A stretch of 64,000 nucleotides of DNA, from NCBI RefSeq assembly GCF_039871655.1, contig NZ_JBDPLZ010000002.1, positions 682,001 to 746,000 of the forward strand, given 5' to 3'. This document shows, one piece after another, positions 56,597-64,000 of the stretch. Under the pieces are notes generated by a model. The model was not told where the DNA came from. It did not search any database and saw only the letters and a list, made by a program, of their open reading frames with translations. The stretch is from Actinocorallia sp039871655. GTDB taxonomy: Bacteria; Actinomycetota; Actinomycetes; Streptosporangiales; Streptosporangiaceae. The translations under genes and the position numbers were made by a program. Position 1 is the first letter of the stretch. Every line of letters begins with the position of its first letter.

Positions 56597-57258
56597 TGTC
56601 GCTTCTGACGACCGACCGGGCGGTGGCGCTGCGCCGCCGCCTGGACGCGGCCCGCCTCTACCTCTGCGTGGACTCCCGGTCCGCGCAGGGGGACCTGCCG
56701 GAGTTCCTGGACGCCGTCCTGGCCGGCGGGGTGGACATCGTCCAGCTCCGCGAGAAGGGGCTGGAGGCGCGGCGCGAGATCGAGCTGCTGGGGGTGTTCC
56801 GGGAGGCCTGCGACCGGCACGGGGCGCTGCTGGCGGTCAACGACCGGGCGGACGTGGCGTTCGCGGTGAAGTCCGACGTGCTGCACCTGGGCCAGGGGGA
56901 CCTGCCGGTCGAGGTGGCGCGGCACATCGTCGGCGAGGACATCCTCATCGGCCGCTCCACCCACTCGGTGGAGCAGGCGGCCGCGGCCGCCCGGGAGCCG
57001 GGCGTGGACTACTTCGCGGTGGGCCCGGTGTGGCCCACGGCGACCAAGCCGGGACGTCCGGCGGCGGGTCTGGAGCCGGTCGCCGCCTCGGTGGGGGCCA
57101 CCCGGCCCTGGTTCGCCATCGGCGGGATCGACGCGGGCAACCTCGACCAGGTGATGGCGGCCGGGGCCACCCGGGTGGTGGTGGTCAGGGCCCTGACCGA
57201 GGCCCCCGACCCGGGGAAGGCGGCGCGGGAGCTGGCGGCCCGGCTGCGGGGGCGATAA
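56596..57258 (+). CDS. thiE: Thiamine-phosphate synthase
   Basis: A 220-residue TIM barrel that couples the thiazole phosphate and HMP pyrophosphate to thiamine phosphate. Substrate motifs: VDIVQLREKGLEARRE (near 40), LAVNDRADVAFAVKSDVLHLG, the pyrophosphate loop LIGRSTHSVEQA, and YFAVGPVWPTATKPGRPAAG with FAIGGIDAGNL. ATG 56596 overlaps the stop of the Rv2175c-like gene by one base. It is on the opposite strand from thiOSG and has no riboswitch of its own, so thiamine control of this step is not evident. Confidence 0.94.
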   Translation: MSLLTTDRAVALRRRLDAARLYLCVDSRSAQGDLPEFLDAVLAGGVDIVQLREKGLEARREIELLGVFREACDRHGALLAVNDRADVAFAVKSDVLHLGQGDLPVEVARHIVGEDILIGRSTHSVEQAAAAAREPGVDYFAVGPVWPTATKPGRPAAGLEPVAASVGATRPWFAIGGIDAGNLDQVMAAGATRVVVVRALTEAPDPGKAARELAARLRGR

Positions 57259-57265
57259 TGGGGGC

Positions 57266-57433
57266 ATGAACCCCAAGTCATCCGACGAGGAGCGCCGGCC
57301 GGGGCGTCCGGCCCCGGACCGGCCGCTGCTGCCCGACCGCACGTCCGACGAGCAGGACCCGGGCTGGGGGGACTGGCGCGAGGACTCGGGCAACGACGAC
57401 AGGCTGCGCGAGGACGTGCCCCCGCACTGGTGA
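57266..57433 (+). CDS. Small acidic conserved protein, 55 aa
   Basis: MNPKSSDEERRPGRPAPDR begins it; the middle is PLLPDRTSDEQDPGWGDW and it ends DVPPHW. The Asp/Glu/Arg/Pro composition implies disorder. The pattern DRPLLPDRT...GWGD...PPHW recurs in unnamed short actinobacterial proteins, to my recollection. GGGGG precedes ATG 57266, seven bases after thiE, and a hairpin follows, so it is the last gene of the thiE operon. Function unknown. Confidence 0.7.
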   Translation: MNPKSSDEERRPGRPAPDRPLLPDRTSDEQDPGWGDWREDSGNDDRLREDVPPHW

Positions 57434-57442
57434 TCCCCGGCC

Positions 57443-57464
57443 CTTCCGGCCCGCGGGCCGGAAG
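57443..57464. terminator. Hairpin ending the thiE operon
   Basis: CTTCCGGC...GCCGGAAG, a perfect dyad ten bases past the stop of the small acidic gene. Confidence 0.65.
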
Positions 57465-57544
57465 AAGCGCGAAACGCCTGAGGCGATGGGCGAATGGTGA
57501 TATTTATGCATTTCGCCTTATCCCTCTGGCCGGAGTGCGCGCAG

Positions 57545-58468
57545 GTGCAGACCAAGCATGACGCCCCGCTCCGACCCGGCGATCCCCGCCGGGTCGGCGG
57601 CTACACCCTGACCGGACGGCTCGGCGAAGGCGGGCAGGGCGTGGTGTACCTGGCGCGCGACCGCGAGGGCGCCGTGGTCACGGTGAAGCTGCTCAAGGGC
57701 GGCGGATCGGCCGGGGCCAAGGCGCGCGGGCGCTTCACCAAGGAGGCCGAGGCCGCCCGCCGGGTCCAGGTGCCCCAGGTCGCCCGGATCCTGGACGCCC
57801 GCGTCACCGGCGACCGCCCCTTCATCGTCAGCGAGTTCGTGCGGGGCCGCACCCTCCAGGAGGTCGTGGCCGCCGAAGGGCCGCTGCGCGGCGCCGAACT
57901 GCGCAAGGTGGCGCTGCGCACCGCCGCCGGGCTCGCCGCGATCCACAAGGCCGAGATCGTCCACCGGGACTTCAAGCCCGGCAACGTGGTGCTCGGTCCG
58001 CGCGGCGCCAAAGTGATCGACTTCGGGGTGGCCCGGCTGCTGGACGGCGACACCCCGATCACCTCCCATCCCGTCGGCACCCCCGCCTACATGTCCCCCG
58101 AGCAGATCGAGGACCTGCCGGTGGGGCCGAAGTCCGACGTCTTCTCCTGGGGCGCGACCATGGTCTACGCGGCCACCGGGCGGCCGCCCTTCGGTGGCGG
58201 CACCAACGCCGCCGTCATGCGCCGCATCACCGACCGGGAGCCCGACCTGGGCGCGCTGCGCGGCAGCCTGCGCGGCCTGGTGGCGCGCTGCCTGGACAAG
58301 GAGCCCGCGGCGCGCCCGACCGCGGCGGAGATCGCCCGCTTCCTGCGGGCCGAGGCCGCGCCTGCGGCCCGCAAGTCCGCGAAGGTGCCCCGCTACCGGT
58401 CGAACATGATCATCGCGCTGGGCGTGGTGATGGCCCTCGGCTTCACCGTGGGGCTGCTCCTGGGCTGA
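57545..58468 (+). CDS. Ser/Thr protein kinase with a C-terminal membrane anchor
   Basis: A 307-residue kinase. Subdomains: LGEGGQGVVYLARDREG (Gly loop near 25), VVTVKLLKGG (Lys), IVHRDFKPGNVVLG (Asp near 140), AKVIDFGVARLLDG and PAYMSPEQIEDL. The kinase core is followed by a short Ala-rich linker and one membrane helix (MIIALGVVMALGFTVGLLLG) at the extreme C-terminus, with no extracellular sensor. GTG 57545 is chosen for the GGAG nine bases upstream; ATGs at 57494 and 57506 add a hydrophobic, unrelated start. Its targets are unknown. Confidence 0.88.
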   Translation: MQTKHDAPLRPGDPRRVGGYTLTGRLGEGGQGVVYLARDREGAVVTVKLLKGGGSAGAKARGRFTKEAEAARRVQVPQVARILDARVTGDRPFIVSEFVRGRTLQEVVAAEGPLRGAELRKVALRTAAGLAAIHKAEIVHRDFKPGNVVLGPRGAKVIDFGVARLLDGDTPITSHPVGTPAYMSPEQIEDLPVGPKSDVFSWGATMVYAATGRPPFGGGTNAAVMRRITDREPDLGALRGSLRGLVARCLDKEPAARPTAAEIARFLRAEAAPAARKSAKVPRYRSNMIIALGVVMALGFTVGLLLG

Positions 58469-58473
58469 CCGGC

Positions 58474-58950
58474 TCAGCGCCGGTGCGTCATGACCGTCAG
58501 GGTGGCGGTGCTGCCGTCGGGGGCGAGGTGGATCGACGGCCGGCCGTCGGCGAGCGTGAACCCCTCGCCGGCGTAGAACGCGCGGGACTCCTCGTCCGCC
58601 GACCGGATGTTGGTCCAGACCTCCTGGGCCGCGTACCGGCCGTGGGCGCGGTCGACCAGCTCGCGCAGGAACATGCGGGCGACGCCCTCACCGCTCCACT
58701 GGGGGGAGAGGACGACCCGGCGCAGCTCGATCCGGGGGGAGCCGACCCCGCCCAGGACCGCGAACCCCACGATCGTGTTGCGGATCTCCCCGACGAGGTG
58801 TTCCTGGGCGGGGTCCTCGAAGACCTGCTCGTGCCAGGCGCGCCCGGTGTCGCGATCCCATGCGACGCTCCGGGCCGCGTCCCGGTTCTCGTCCAGGGCG
58901 ACCGCCTTGGACAGTTCGGATCTGCTCGTCGGCCTGATAGTGAACACCAT
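58474..58950 (-). CDS. GNAT-family N-acetyltransferase
   Basis: A 158-residue acetyl-CoA-dependent transferase. The GNAT core is ELRRVVLSPQWSGEGVARMFL (motif A, with the Q/R-x-x-G-x-G/A-type pyrophosphate loop as WSGEGVA, near 85-96) and AFYAGEGFTLADG (motif B). N-terminal strand VFTIRPTSRSELSK is typical. The acceptor cannot be deduced. ATG 58950. It follows the alpha/beta hydrolase gene by six bases on the same strand, so both may be under the palindrome at 59713. Confidence 0.85.
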   Translation of the reverse strand: MVFTIRPTSRSELSKAVALDENRDAARSVAWDRDTGRAWHEQVFEDPAQEHLVGEIRNTIVGFAVLGGVGSPRIELRRVVLSPQWSGEGVARMFLRELVDRAHGRYAAQEVWTNIRSADEESRAFYAGEGFTLADGRPSIHLAPDGSTATLTVMTHRR

Positions 58951-58956
58951 TCAGAT

Positions 58957-59646
58957 TTAGCACAAGGAAGCGAGTCGCGCAGGCAGAGTCACCATCGGCC
59001 AGTGCCCGGTGGGCAGCTCGTGGAAGGTCCACTCCGGGCCGGACAGCTCGGAGAACGCCGGCACCGTCCCGATCATGGAGCGGACCGCGGCCAGGGGGAT
59101 GGTGCAGCAGATCATCGTCTTGGGGACGGCCGTGCGCTCCCGCGGCCTGACCAGGGGCTGGGTCGCCGCGCCGAACGGCTCGGGCGTGGCGTGCGCGAGG
59201 ACGTGCTCGCGCTGCTCCTCGGTGAAGCCGGCGTCGGCGAAGTCCGGCACCGGGATGGTGAATCCGTCGCCCACCGCCGCCCGGACGGCGGCCTGCTCCT
59301 GCGGCTCCTGGAAGTCGATCTGCGCCATGCCCGACGGGAGGGGCGCGGTGTCGACGTAGACGACCCTGGCGAGTTGCTCCGGGATCCGGTCGGCCACCGC
59401 GGTGACCGGCAGGTTCGCGCCGCTGTGGCCGACGAGCACGACATCCCGGCGGTCGCCGATGACGTCCAGGATGTCCTGGGCGTGGGTGTCCACGTTCACC
59501 TCGGGGGAGGCCTCGGCGGCGCGCTCGGCCAGGCCGGTGAGGGTCACGGGGAGGACCTCGTGGCCCTGTTCGCGCAGGACCGCCGCCACCTCGTCCCACA
59601 CCCAGGCGCCGAGCCAGAAACCGGGAACCAGTACGTAAGTCGCCAT
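58957..59646 (-). CDS. Alpha/beta hydrolase, esterase-like
   Basis: A 229-residue single-domain hydrolase. The oxyanion segment LVPGFWLGAWVWDEVA (near 6-20), nucleophile elbow LVGHSGANLPVT (Ser near 74), acid residue region and catalytic His in LPTGHWPMVTLP (near 217) are visible. This resembles the MhpC/salicylate-esterase-like group of short hydrolases. ATG 59646. It is divergent from the WYL regulator, with a perfect palindrome in the shared promoter region, so it is the likely regulated target. The substrate is unknown. Confidence 0.87.
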   Translation of the reverse strand: MATYVLVPGFWLGAWVWDEVAAVLREQGHEVLPVTLTGLAERAAEASPEVNVDTHAQDILDVIGDRRDVVLVGHSGANLPVTAVADRIPEQLARVVYVDTAPLPSGMAQIDFQEPQEQAAVRAAVGDGFTIPVPDFADAGFTEEQREHVLAHATPEPFGAATQPLVRPRERTAVPKTMICCTIPLAAVRSMIGTVPAFSELSGPEWTFHELPTGHWPMVTLPARLASLC

Positions 59647-59712
59647 TCTTCGGCACCTTTCCTTGCGTCAATGTCGCCCTTCCCTCGGGGCGTGGATCCG
59701 AAGCTAGGGTGG

Positions 59713-59737
59713 TTACCGGACAGAACCTGTCCGGTAA
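59713..59737. promoter_or_regulatory. Perfect operator palindrome between hydrolase and WYL regulator
   Basis: TTACCGGACAG, AAC, CTGTCCGGTAA: 11-base arms without mismatch, 13 bases before the regulator's start and 66 bases before the hydrolase's start. Its place in a divergent regulator/target region makes it the probable binding site of the WYL protein. Confidence 0.75.
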
Positions 59738-59750
59738 AGAAAGGTGATCC

Positions 59751-60701
59751 GTGTCATATCCCACGACCCGGGTGCTGGCCATGCTGGAGCTGCTGCAGGC
59801 GCACCACCGGATGGGCGGGGCCGAGCTGGCGGAGCGGCTCGGCGTGGACGAGCGGACCGTCCGGCGGTACGCGCGCCGGCTCGACGAGCTGGGCATCCCG
59901 GTCGTCGCCGAACGCGGTCGGTACGGCGGATACCGGCTGATGCCCGGCTACAAGTTGCCGCCGCTGATGCTGAGCGACGACGAGGCGACGGCCACGGTGC
60001 TCGGGCTGCTGGCCGCGAGGCGGCTGGGACTGGCGGCGACCGCGGCCGAGGCGGCGCTCGCCAAGGTGCGCCGGGTGCTGCCGACCGTGCTGGGGGAGCG
60101 GGTCGAGGCGCTGCGGGAGGCCCTCGGGTTCACGCTCGCCGAACGGCAGGCCGTCACCCCGGACGCGGACAAGGTGCTCGGCCTGGCCGCGGCCGTGCGG
60201 CAGCGGCGGCGCGTGACGCTGCGGTACCGCTCGCACCAGGGCGCGGAGTCCGAACGCGAACTCGACGCCTACGGGCTGGTGTTCCACTCCGGACGCTGGT
60301 ACGTGACGGGGCACGACCACCGCTCGTCGCAGACCCGCACCTTCCGGGTGGACAGGGTGCTCTCGGTCACCCCCGGGACGGCGACCTACGAGATCCCCTC
60401 CGACGCCGATCCCGTCCAGCACGTCACGCGGTCACTGGCGAACGTGCCTTACACGCACCGGGTCGAAGTGGTCCTCCACGCGCCCCTGGAAGAGGTGGGG
60501 AAACGCGTCCCGCCGTCGGTGGGCACACTGTCGAAGGAAGGCGACGGGACACTCCTGCGCACCCGCGCGGACTCGCTGGACGGCATGGCCGCGCTGCTGG
60601 CGGGGCTCGGCGGCCGGTTCACCGTCCGGGAGCCCCCGGAGCTGGAGGAGGCCGTACGGAGGCTGGCGGCGACGTTGCTGGAGAGCGTCACCACGTCTTG
60701 A
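59751..60701 (+). CDS. WYL-domain transcriptional regulator (YafY-like)
   Basis: A 316-residue regulator. An N-terminal HTH_11/DeoR-type winged helix (TRVLAMLELLQAHHRMGGAE, then LAERLGVDERTVRRYARRL, about 5-50) is followed by a helical linker, then the WYL domain (about 140-220: RRVTLRYRSHQGAESERELD, GLVFHSGRWYVTGHD, TFRVDRVLSV) and a C-terminal WCX-like domain. WYL domains bind small ligands or nucleic acid. GTG 59751. The gene faces away from the hydrolase gene with the palindrome in between, implying autoregulation. Confidence 0.9.
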   Translation: MSYPTTRVLAMLELLQAHHRMGGAELAERLGVDERTVRRYARRLDELGIPVVAERGRYGGYRLMPGYKLPPLMLSDDEATATVLGLLAARRLGLAATAAEAALAKVRRVLPTVLGERVEALREALGFTLAERQAVTPDADKVLGLAAAVRQRRRVTLRYRSHQGAESERELDAYGLVFHSGRWYVTGHDHRSSQTRTFRVDRVLSVTPGTATYEIPSDADPVQHVTRSLANVPYTHRVEVVLHAPLEEVGKRVPPSVGTLSKEGDGTLLRTRADSLDGMAALLAGLGGRFTVREPPELEEAVRRLAATLLESVTTS

Positions 60702-60732
60702 GCCGACGTAGGGCGGGAAGGGCCGTCGGAGG

Positions 60733-61629
60733 TCACAGCCAGCCGAGCCAGTCCCACTTCAGCCAGTCCAGCGCCCGCTCCATCGGCTTGGTGCGGTTCG
60801 CCGGGTCACGGTCGACCCAGCCGTTCTTGCGGAGCCGCTTCAGCTCCTTGCGCAGGACGCTCTTCAGCTTGTTCGAGTCGTAGGCGGCCCTTCCGGTGGC
60901 GGAGACGAACTCCGGCTCGGGGTCGGGGCCGCGCAGGATCTCCACCAGCCGGTCGAGCGCGGCCTTGTCGCCCCGGGAGACCAGGCGGGCGAGCGTGGAC
61001 GCGCAGATCGCCGGGTCGGGGGAGTCCAGCAGCCGGGGCAGCAGGGCATCGGCGCCGGCGTCGGCCCACGGTTTGAGGGGCCACATCAGCCTCTCGGCCG
61101 CCGCGACGCGCACCTCCCGCGCGGGGTGCTCCAGCAGCTCCGCCAGCACGCCGATGATCCGGCCCGAGGTGACGGGGTTCGGGCCGTACCATCGGTGGAG
61201 GTCGCTGAGCGTGTACAGGACGCCTGTGACCGCCTCCGGTTCGTGGTTCTGGAAGATCCAGAGGCATTCCTCCAACGCCCGTTCGGCCAGCCGGGCGTCT
61301 TCGACGGTGTCCAGGACCGACATCGCGCTCACGACCACCGCGGGGGCGGGGTGACGGAGGAAGGGGAGGACCTCGAGGGCCCCTTCATAGGACGGGAAGT
61401 ACTCGTAGGTGTCGAGGACGGCTTCCAGGACGTGCGGATCGTGCCGCCACCGGGGGATCAGGGAGAGGACGAAGGGCCCGAGGGCGGGGTCGTCCTCGTT
61501 GCTCAGGGCGTCGAGCGCCTCGATCACCTGCCGGGGGTCGTCGCTCCGGCAGGCGTGGAGGACCCCCTGGAAGTAGGGGTCCTGCGCGTGTGAAGAGGAG
61601 CTCTTCATCGGGGAGTACTGTGCGTCCAC
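60733..61629 (-). CDS. HEAT-repeat-like helical protein
   Basis: A 298-residue, nearly all-helical protein with repeating ~35-residue units (DDPRQVIEALDALSNEDDPA, HDPHVLEAVLDTYEYFPSYE, PAREVRVAAAERLMWPLKPW, SPDPAICASTLARLVSRGDK), consistent with HEAT/armadillo-like repeats used for protein binding. The C-terminus is Trp-rich (ALDWLKWDWLGWL). No signal peptide or catalytic motif is seen. GTG 61629 has AAGGTGAC upstream; ATG 61608 is possible. It follows the thiolase gene on the same strand past a hairpin. Partner and role unknown. Confidence 0.75.
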   Translation of the reverse strand: MDAQYSPMKSSSSHAQDPYFQGVLHACRSDDPRQVIEALDALSNEDDPALGPFVLSLIPRWRHDPHVLEAVLDTYEYFPSYEGALEVLPFLRHPAPAVVVSAMSVLDTVEDARLAERALEECLWIFQNHEPEAVTGVLYTLSDLHRWYGPNPVTSGRIIGVLAELLEHPAREVRVAAAERLMWPLKPWADAGADALLPRLLDSPDPAICASTLARLVSRGDKAALDRLVEILRGPDPEPEFVSATGRAAYDSNKLKSVLRKELKRLRKNGWVDRDPANRTKPMERALDWLKWDWLGWL

Positions 61630-61698
61630 ACGTCACCTTCGTTCTGCGGTCCGGTGGCGGGGGGACGTTCCGCTATGACGCGCGGACGGCGGGGAAGG

Positions 61699-61738
61699 TT
61701 CTCGTGCGGCCCGGAGGAGACGGCGGGCCGCACGAGAA
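61699..61738. terminator. Terminator of the thiolase gene
   Basis: TTCTCGTGCGGCCC and its exact complement with a 12-base loop, six bases past the thiolase stop. Confidence 0.8.
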
Positions 61739-61744
61739 GACGGG

Positions 61745-62938
61745 TCAGCGGGCGGGCTGCTTGTAGACCGCGACGGCGCAGGCGCTGCCGAGGCCGATGT
61801 TGTGCTGCAGCGCGACGCGGGCGCCCTCGACCTGGCGGGCGCCGGCCTGGCCGCGCAGCTGCCAGGTCAGCTCGGCGCACTGGGCGATGCCGGTGGCGCC
61901 CAGCGGGTGGCCCTTGGAGATCAGGCCTCCGGACGGGTTGACGACCCACTTGCCGCCGTAGGTGGTGGCCTGGGCGTCGATCAGCTTGTGCGCCTCGCCG
62001 ACCTCGGCCATGCCCAGGGCCTCGTAGGTGATGAGCTCGTTGGCGCTGAAGCAGTCGTGCAGCTCGATGACGTCGACGTCGTCGATGGAGATCTCGGCCT
62101 CGTCCATGGCGCGCTTGGCGGCCCGCTCGGAGCAGCCGTAGCCGACGACGTTGATGGAGGACTTGTCCTCGAAGCTGTCGGGAGTGTCGGTGGAGATGTA
62201 CTGGCCGGCGATCTCGATCGCCCGGTCCCACAGGTCGTGCTCGTCCACGAACCGCTCGCTGGCCACGATCGCGGCGGCGGCGCCGTCGGAGGTGGGGGAG
62301 CACTGCAGCTTGGTCAGCGGGTCGAAGATCATGGTCGAGTTCAGCACCTCCTCGAGGGTGTACTCGTCCTGGAACTGGGCGTAGGGGTTGTTGGTGGAGT
62401 GCTTGTGGTTCTTCCACCCGATCCAGGCGAAGTGCTCGGGCTTGGAGCCGTACTTCTCCATGTGCTCGCGGCCCGCGTTGCCGAACATCTGCGGCATCGG
62501 CGCCGCGGCCTCCCAGCCGCCCCGGCCTTCCACCATCGCCTTCAGGTGGTGGTCGATGATGGTGACCTTCGAGCTCCCCATGCCCGCGCCGAGCGAGCCC
62601 TTCTGCATCTTCTCCATGCCGAGGGCCAGCGTGCAGTCGGCCAGGCCGCCCCGGATCGCGTTGCGCGCCAGGAACAGCGCGGACGAGCCCGTCGCGCAGG
62701 CGTTGGCGACCGTCATCACCGGGATGCCCGTCATGCCGGTCTCGTAGAGGGCGCGCTGGCCCATCGACCCGTACATCGACCCGGCGTAGGCCTGCTCGAC
62801 CTTCTCGTAGGCGACGCCGGCGTCCTCCAGGGCCTTGCCCACGGCCTCCTTGGCCATGTCCGGGTACTCCCAGTCCCGGGATCCCGGCTTCTCGAACTTG
62901 GTCATCCCGACCCCGACCACGAACACCCGACCGGCCAT
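61745..62938 (-). CDS. Thiolase-family protein, SCP-x/lipid-transfer type
   Basis: A 397-residue thiolase of the sterol-carrier-protein-x group. The acyl-accepting Cys is in MTVANACATGSSALFLARNA (near 85). The C-terminal elements are ELHDCFSANELITYEALG, NPSGGLISKGHPLGATGIAQ (His near 345) and NIGLGSACAVAVYKQ. This branch cleaves or condenses 3-oxoacyl-CoAs such as branched-chain or steroid intermediates; the substrate is not deducible. ATG 62938 has GAGGAGG upstream; longer frames to 63169 run antisense to the next gene. No DUF35/OB-fold partner gene is adjacent in the window. Confidence 0.9.
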   Translation of the reverse strand: MAGRVFVVGVGMTKFEKPGSRDWEYPDMAKEAVGKALEDAGVAYEKVEQAYAGSMYGSMGQRALYETGMTGIPVMTVANACATGSSALFLARNAIRGGLADCTLALGMEKMQKGSLGAGMGSSKVTIIDHHLKAMVEGRGGWEAAAPMPQMFGNAGREHMEKYGSKPEHFAWIGWKNHKHSTNNPYAQFQDEYTLEEVLNSTMIFDPLTKLQCSPTSDGAAAAIVASERFVDEHDLWDRAIEIAGQYISTDTPDSFEDKSSINVVGYGCSERAAKRAMDEAEISIDDVDVIELHDCFSANELITYEALGMAEVGEAHKLIDAQATTYGGKWVVNPSGGLISKGHPLGATGIAQCAELTWQLRGQAGARQVEGARVALQHNIGLGSACAVAVYKQPAR

Positions 62939-63069
62939 CGCCCGTCCTCCTCGACATAACCGAAACTGATTCGGTTCGAATATAGGGGGGCGGGGTAGCG
63001 CTTGCTTGGGCACGTCCCGGCTTCCGGGACTTCCCCGCGCCGCGCGCCGCCGATTAGCCTTGCCGGACC

Positions 63070-64000
63070 ATGGAGATCCCCCGGCAGATCGGCCCGTACC
63101 GTCCGCTGGAACACCTCGGCTCGGGCGGGATGGGCGAGGTGTACCTGGCCCGGGCCCCCGACGGGACACTGCTGGCGGTCAAGACGATCCGCGCGGACCT
63201 CATCACGAGGCCGGACCTGCGTGTCCGGCTGCGGCGCGAGGCCGAGGCGCTCTCCCGGGTGCGCGGCGAGCACCTCGCCGAACTCGTCGGATACGACCTG
63301 GACACCGAACCGCCCTACCTGGCCACCCGGTACGTCCAGGGGCGGTCGCTGCGGGACGTCGTGACCGGGGACGGGCCCCTGCCCCCCGCCGCCCTCTGGC
63401 GGCTCGCCGACGGGCTCGCCCGGGCGCTCACCACCGTCCACCGGGCCGGATACCTGCACCGCGACCTCAAACCCGCCAACGTCATGGTCGTGGACGGCTC
63501 ACCCGTCGTCATCGACTTCGGCATCAGTCACGCCCTGGACGACACCCGCCTGTCCCGCCACGGCCGGGCCAGCGGAACCCCCGCCTACATGGCGCCGGAA
63601 CTCGTCGCATCGGGCCGGGCCGAACCGGCCGGAGACGTCTACTCGTGGGCCGCGACCGTCGCTTATGCGGCCACCGGCCGCGACGCCCACTGGTCCGGCC
63701 TCGGCCCCGCCGATCTCGCCCGGATCCTCTTCTCCGCCGAGACGCTCTCCCCGGAACTACGCGACGTCCTGGACCCGGCCTTCGCCCCCGACCCCCGCGA
63801 CCGCCCCGCCGCCGACGAACTCGTGGAACGCCTCGCCTCGCTGGCCCCCGTCACCGGAGCCGACCTCCACCTGGACCACCCTCATGATCCGGCGGCCACC
63901 ACCGTCACGCTCACGCTGCCGGGGTCTCGCAGGGTCACCCTCGATCTGCCGGCTGATGTCGGGGCGGGTACGACTCTCCGCTTTCCGGGACAGGGCCGTC
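63070..64000 (+). CDS. Ser/Thr protein kinase followed by a DnaJ-C-like segment, 3' end beyond window
   Basis: About 310 residues are present, open at the right edge. Kinase motifs: LGSGGMGEVYLARAPDG (near 17), LLAVKTIRADL (Lys near 41), YLHRDLKPANVMVVDG (Asp near 137), VVIDFGISHALDD and PAYMAPELVASG. No transmembrane helix follows. Instead, after residue ~275, VTLTLPGSRRVTLDLPADVG and AGTTLRFPGQGR resemble the beta-strand core of DnaJ C-terminal domains (ITL-x-IP-x-G-x-GT-x-LR-x-x-G-x-G). ATG 63070. It is divergent from the thiolase gene across 131 bases that carry both promoters and no gene. Confidence 0.85.
   Translation, partial: MEIPRQIGPYRPLEHLGSGGMGEVYLARAPDGTLLAVKTIRADLITRPDLRVRLRREAEALSRVRGEHLAELVGYDLDTEPPYLATRYVQGRSLRDVVTGDGPLPPAALWRLADGLARALTTVHRAGYLHRDLKPANVMVVDGSPVVIDFGISHALDDTRLSRHGRASGTPAYMAPELVASGRAEPAGDVYSWAATVAYAATGRDAHWSGLGPADLARILFSAETLSPELRDVLDPAFAPDPRDRPAADELVERLASLAPVTGADLHLDHPHDPAATTVTLTLPGSRRVTLDLPADVGAGTTLRFPGQGR

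Noticed and set aside
1..64000. tRNA, rRNA or attachment sites
   Set aside because: No cloverleaf with a T-loop GGTTC-type core, no rRNA signature and no integrase were seen by eye. A dedicated tRNA scan could still find a missed gene.

Overview
The window is high-GC actinomycete chromosome: almost every base is coding, GTG and TTG starts are common, and several genes look leaderless. From memory, gene order follows the Mycobacterium tuberculosis Rv2204c-Rv2175c block (erpA, adoK, ctaC, ctaF, qcrBAC, ctaE, trpD, NlpC/P60 gene, pimB, fadD15, TB16.3, aroG, pknL, Rv2175c) and the Streptomyces coelicolor SCO2100-SCO2155 block (glkA, macSR). Two c-di-AMP riboswitches, DUF3043 and TIGR04222 proteins and actinobacterial 6C RNA fit the same group. 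A Streptosporangiales-type filamentous actinomycete is my best guess; this is an inference. No rRNA, tRNA, CRISPR array or prophage was seen.

Layout. 1-8.1 kb: truncated cobU, an aldo/keto reductase, DUF3043, pspA with its partner, nadA, erpA, an adenosine-kinase-like gene, and tusA with a cysteine desulfurase. 8.2-18.6 kb: the aerobic respiratory core (ctaC-ctaD-ctaF, then ctaE-qcrC-qcrA-qcrB), interrupted by an L,D-transpeptidase, trpD and a receiver-domain protein. 18.7-20.5 kb: an IS200/IS605-family element with a broken tnpA and an intact tnpB, inserted exactly at the 3' end of an Lrp/AsnC-type gene. 20.5-30.7 kb: rhomboid protease, exonuclease/GIY-YIG fusion, NYN protein, then three secreted cell-wall hydrolases, two of them behind c-di-AMP riboswitches, a lipoprotein metallopeptidase and pimB. 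30.9-38.4 kb: acyl-CoA ligase, phosphoesterase, SRPBCC protein, glucokinase and PlsC. 38.4-43.1 kb: a two-component system, then a TIGR04222 membrane protein with a Ser/Gly/Cys tail and a DUF692 (MNIO-family) enzyme with a small partner gene. 43-50.5 kb: PPi-type phosphofructokinase, thiI, a DAHP synthase under an aromatic-codon attenuator, a molybdopterin oxidoreductase, a LytTR regulator, 6C RNA and endonuclease IV. 50.5-64 kb: PASTA kinase, TPP-riboswitch thiO-thiS-thiG, thiE with an Rv2175c-like protein, two further Ser/Thr kinases, a WYL regulator with a strong operator palindrome, and a thiolase.

How they work together. The bc1 and aa3 genes form one terminal respiratory supercomplex. 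The riboswitch genes link c-di-AMP to peptidoglycan remodelling. thiO, thiS, thiG and thiE cover thiazole synthesis and its coupling to the pyrimidine. aroF and trpD belong to aromatic amino acid synthesis.

Most unusual points: the TIGR04222/DUF692 cassette, which looks like a RiPP-type cysteine-modification system on a membrane-anchored substrate; the retained TnpB with a readable omega-RNA whose guide is the neighbouring gene; three candidate non-canonical start codons (CTG, ATC, CTG); the Phe-Phe-Trp-Tyr leader peptide; and a kinase running into a DnaJ-C-like segment at the right edge.
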